Source: Pseudomonadota bacterium (GTDB lineage Bacteria; Pseudomonadota; Gammaproteobacteria; JAKAQQ01). From it: a DNA stretch of 64,000 bases. Position 1 is the stretch's first letter. Every line of letters starts with the position of its first letter. This document shows, in pieces, positions 63,997 to 64,000 of this stretch. The notes beneath the pieces are model-generated. The model worked only from the letters and a program-made list of their open reading frames with translations, was not told the DNA's origin and searched no databases. Both the position numbers and the translations under genes were made by a program. Where the stretch lies: NCBI GenBank assembly GCA_021798115.1, contig JAJZYM010000003.1, forward strand, positions 61,679-125,678. The letters are read 5' to 3'.

Positions 63997-64000
63997 TAAA

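Overview
This window is a 64 kb piece of a high-GC bacterial chromosome. It is dense with core genes that overlap by a few bases (ATGA, GTGA, TTGA, TGATG). Gene content and order point to a gammaproteobacterium outside the Enterobacterales. The clues are smpB / ratA-rnfH / bamE; a metG-rnfB-nth operon; purN-purM next to a DUF2066 gene, a CDP-alcohol phosphatidyltransferase and hda; ribBA-ribH-nusB-thiL-pgpA; mrp-dcd; and nuoA to nuoN followed by an initiator tRNA. I cannot name the genus. I saw no insertion sequence, integrase, prophage, CRISPR array or rRNA gene.

Layout. 1-0.75 kb: end of an Mla lipid-transport operon (mlaC partial, mlaB). 0.98-3.1 kb: MAPEG protein, UspA, methyltransferase. 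3.15-6.4 kb: an emrR-emrA-emrB-like efflux operon with a clear promoter. 6.4-8.2 kb: an SDR and a sulfurtransferase, divergent. 8.2-9.8 kb: smpB, ratA-rnfH, bamE. 9.85-16.1 kb: a minus-strand operon metG - separate MetRS tRNA-binding domain - rnfB-like - nth - DUF1841 - nadK - recN. 16.2-23.5 kb: AsmA protein, DUF3108 protein, purN-purM, then DUF2066 - CDP-alcohol phosphatidyltransferase - hda. 23.5-26.6 kb: two small lipoproteins, a strong terminator, glycosyltransferase, acylphosphatase, lytic transglycosylase. 26.7-32.5 kb: proS, an odd KARI-like gene with pssA, family-4 uracil-DNA glycosylase and rimI, and a DUF998 membrane protein. 32.6-36.5 kb: ctaG, prfC, UMF1-type MFS. 36.4-40.4 kb: moxR - DUF58 - tgpA. 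40.5-43.3 kb: mrp, dcd, a lipoprotein, dedA. 43.4-49.3 kb: riboflavin/thiamine/phospholipid operon ending in a Ser/Thr kinase fused to a cyclic-nucleotide-binding domain, convergent with folE2. 49.4-63.8 kb: the full 14-gene nuo operon. 63.87-64 kb: promoter and initiator tRNA-fMet.

How the parts work together. The nuo operon encodes a complete proton-pumping complex I. The mla, bamE, asmA and lytic transglycosylase genes serve the cell envelope. metG, proS, prfC, smpB and tRNA-fMet serve translation. recN, nth, the uracil-DNA glycosylase, dcd and hda serve DNA repair, nucleotide quality and replication control. I found no convincing new multi-gene system. The most unusual items are a KARI homologue missing two catalytic residues, a methionyl-tRNA synthetase split at a possible +1 frameshift site, a kinase-cNMP-domain fusion in a biosynthetic operon, and a transglycosylase whose signal peptide lies upstream of any standard start codon.
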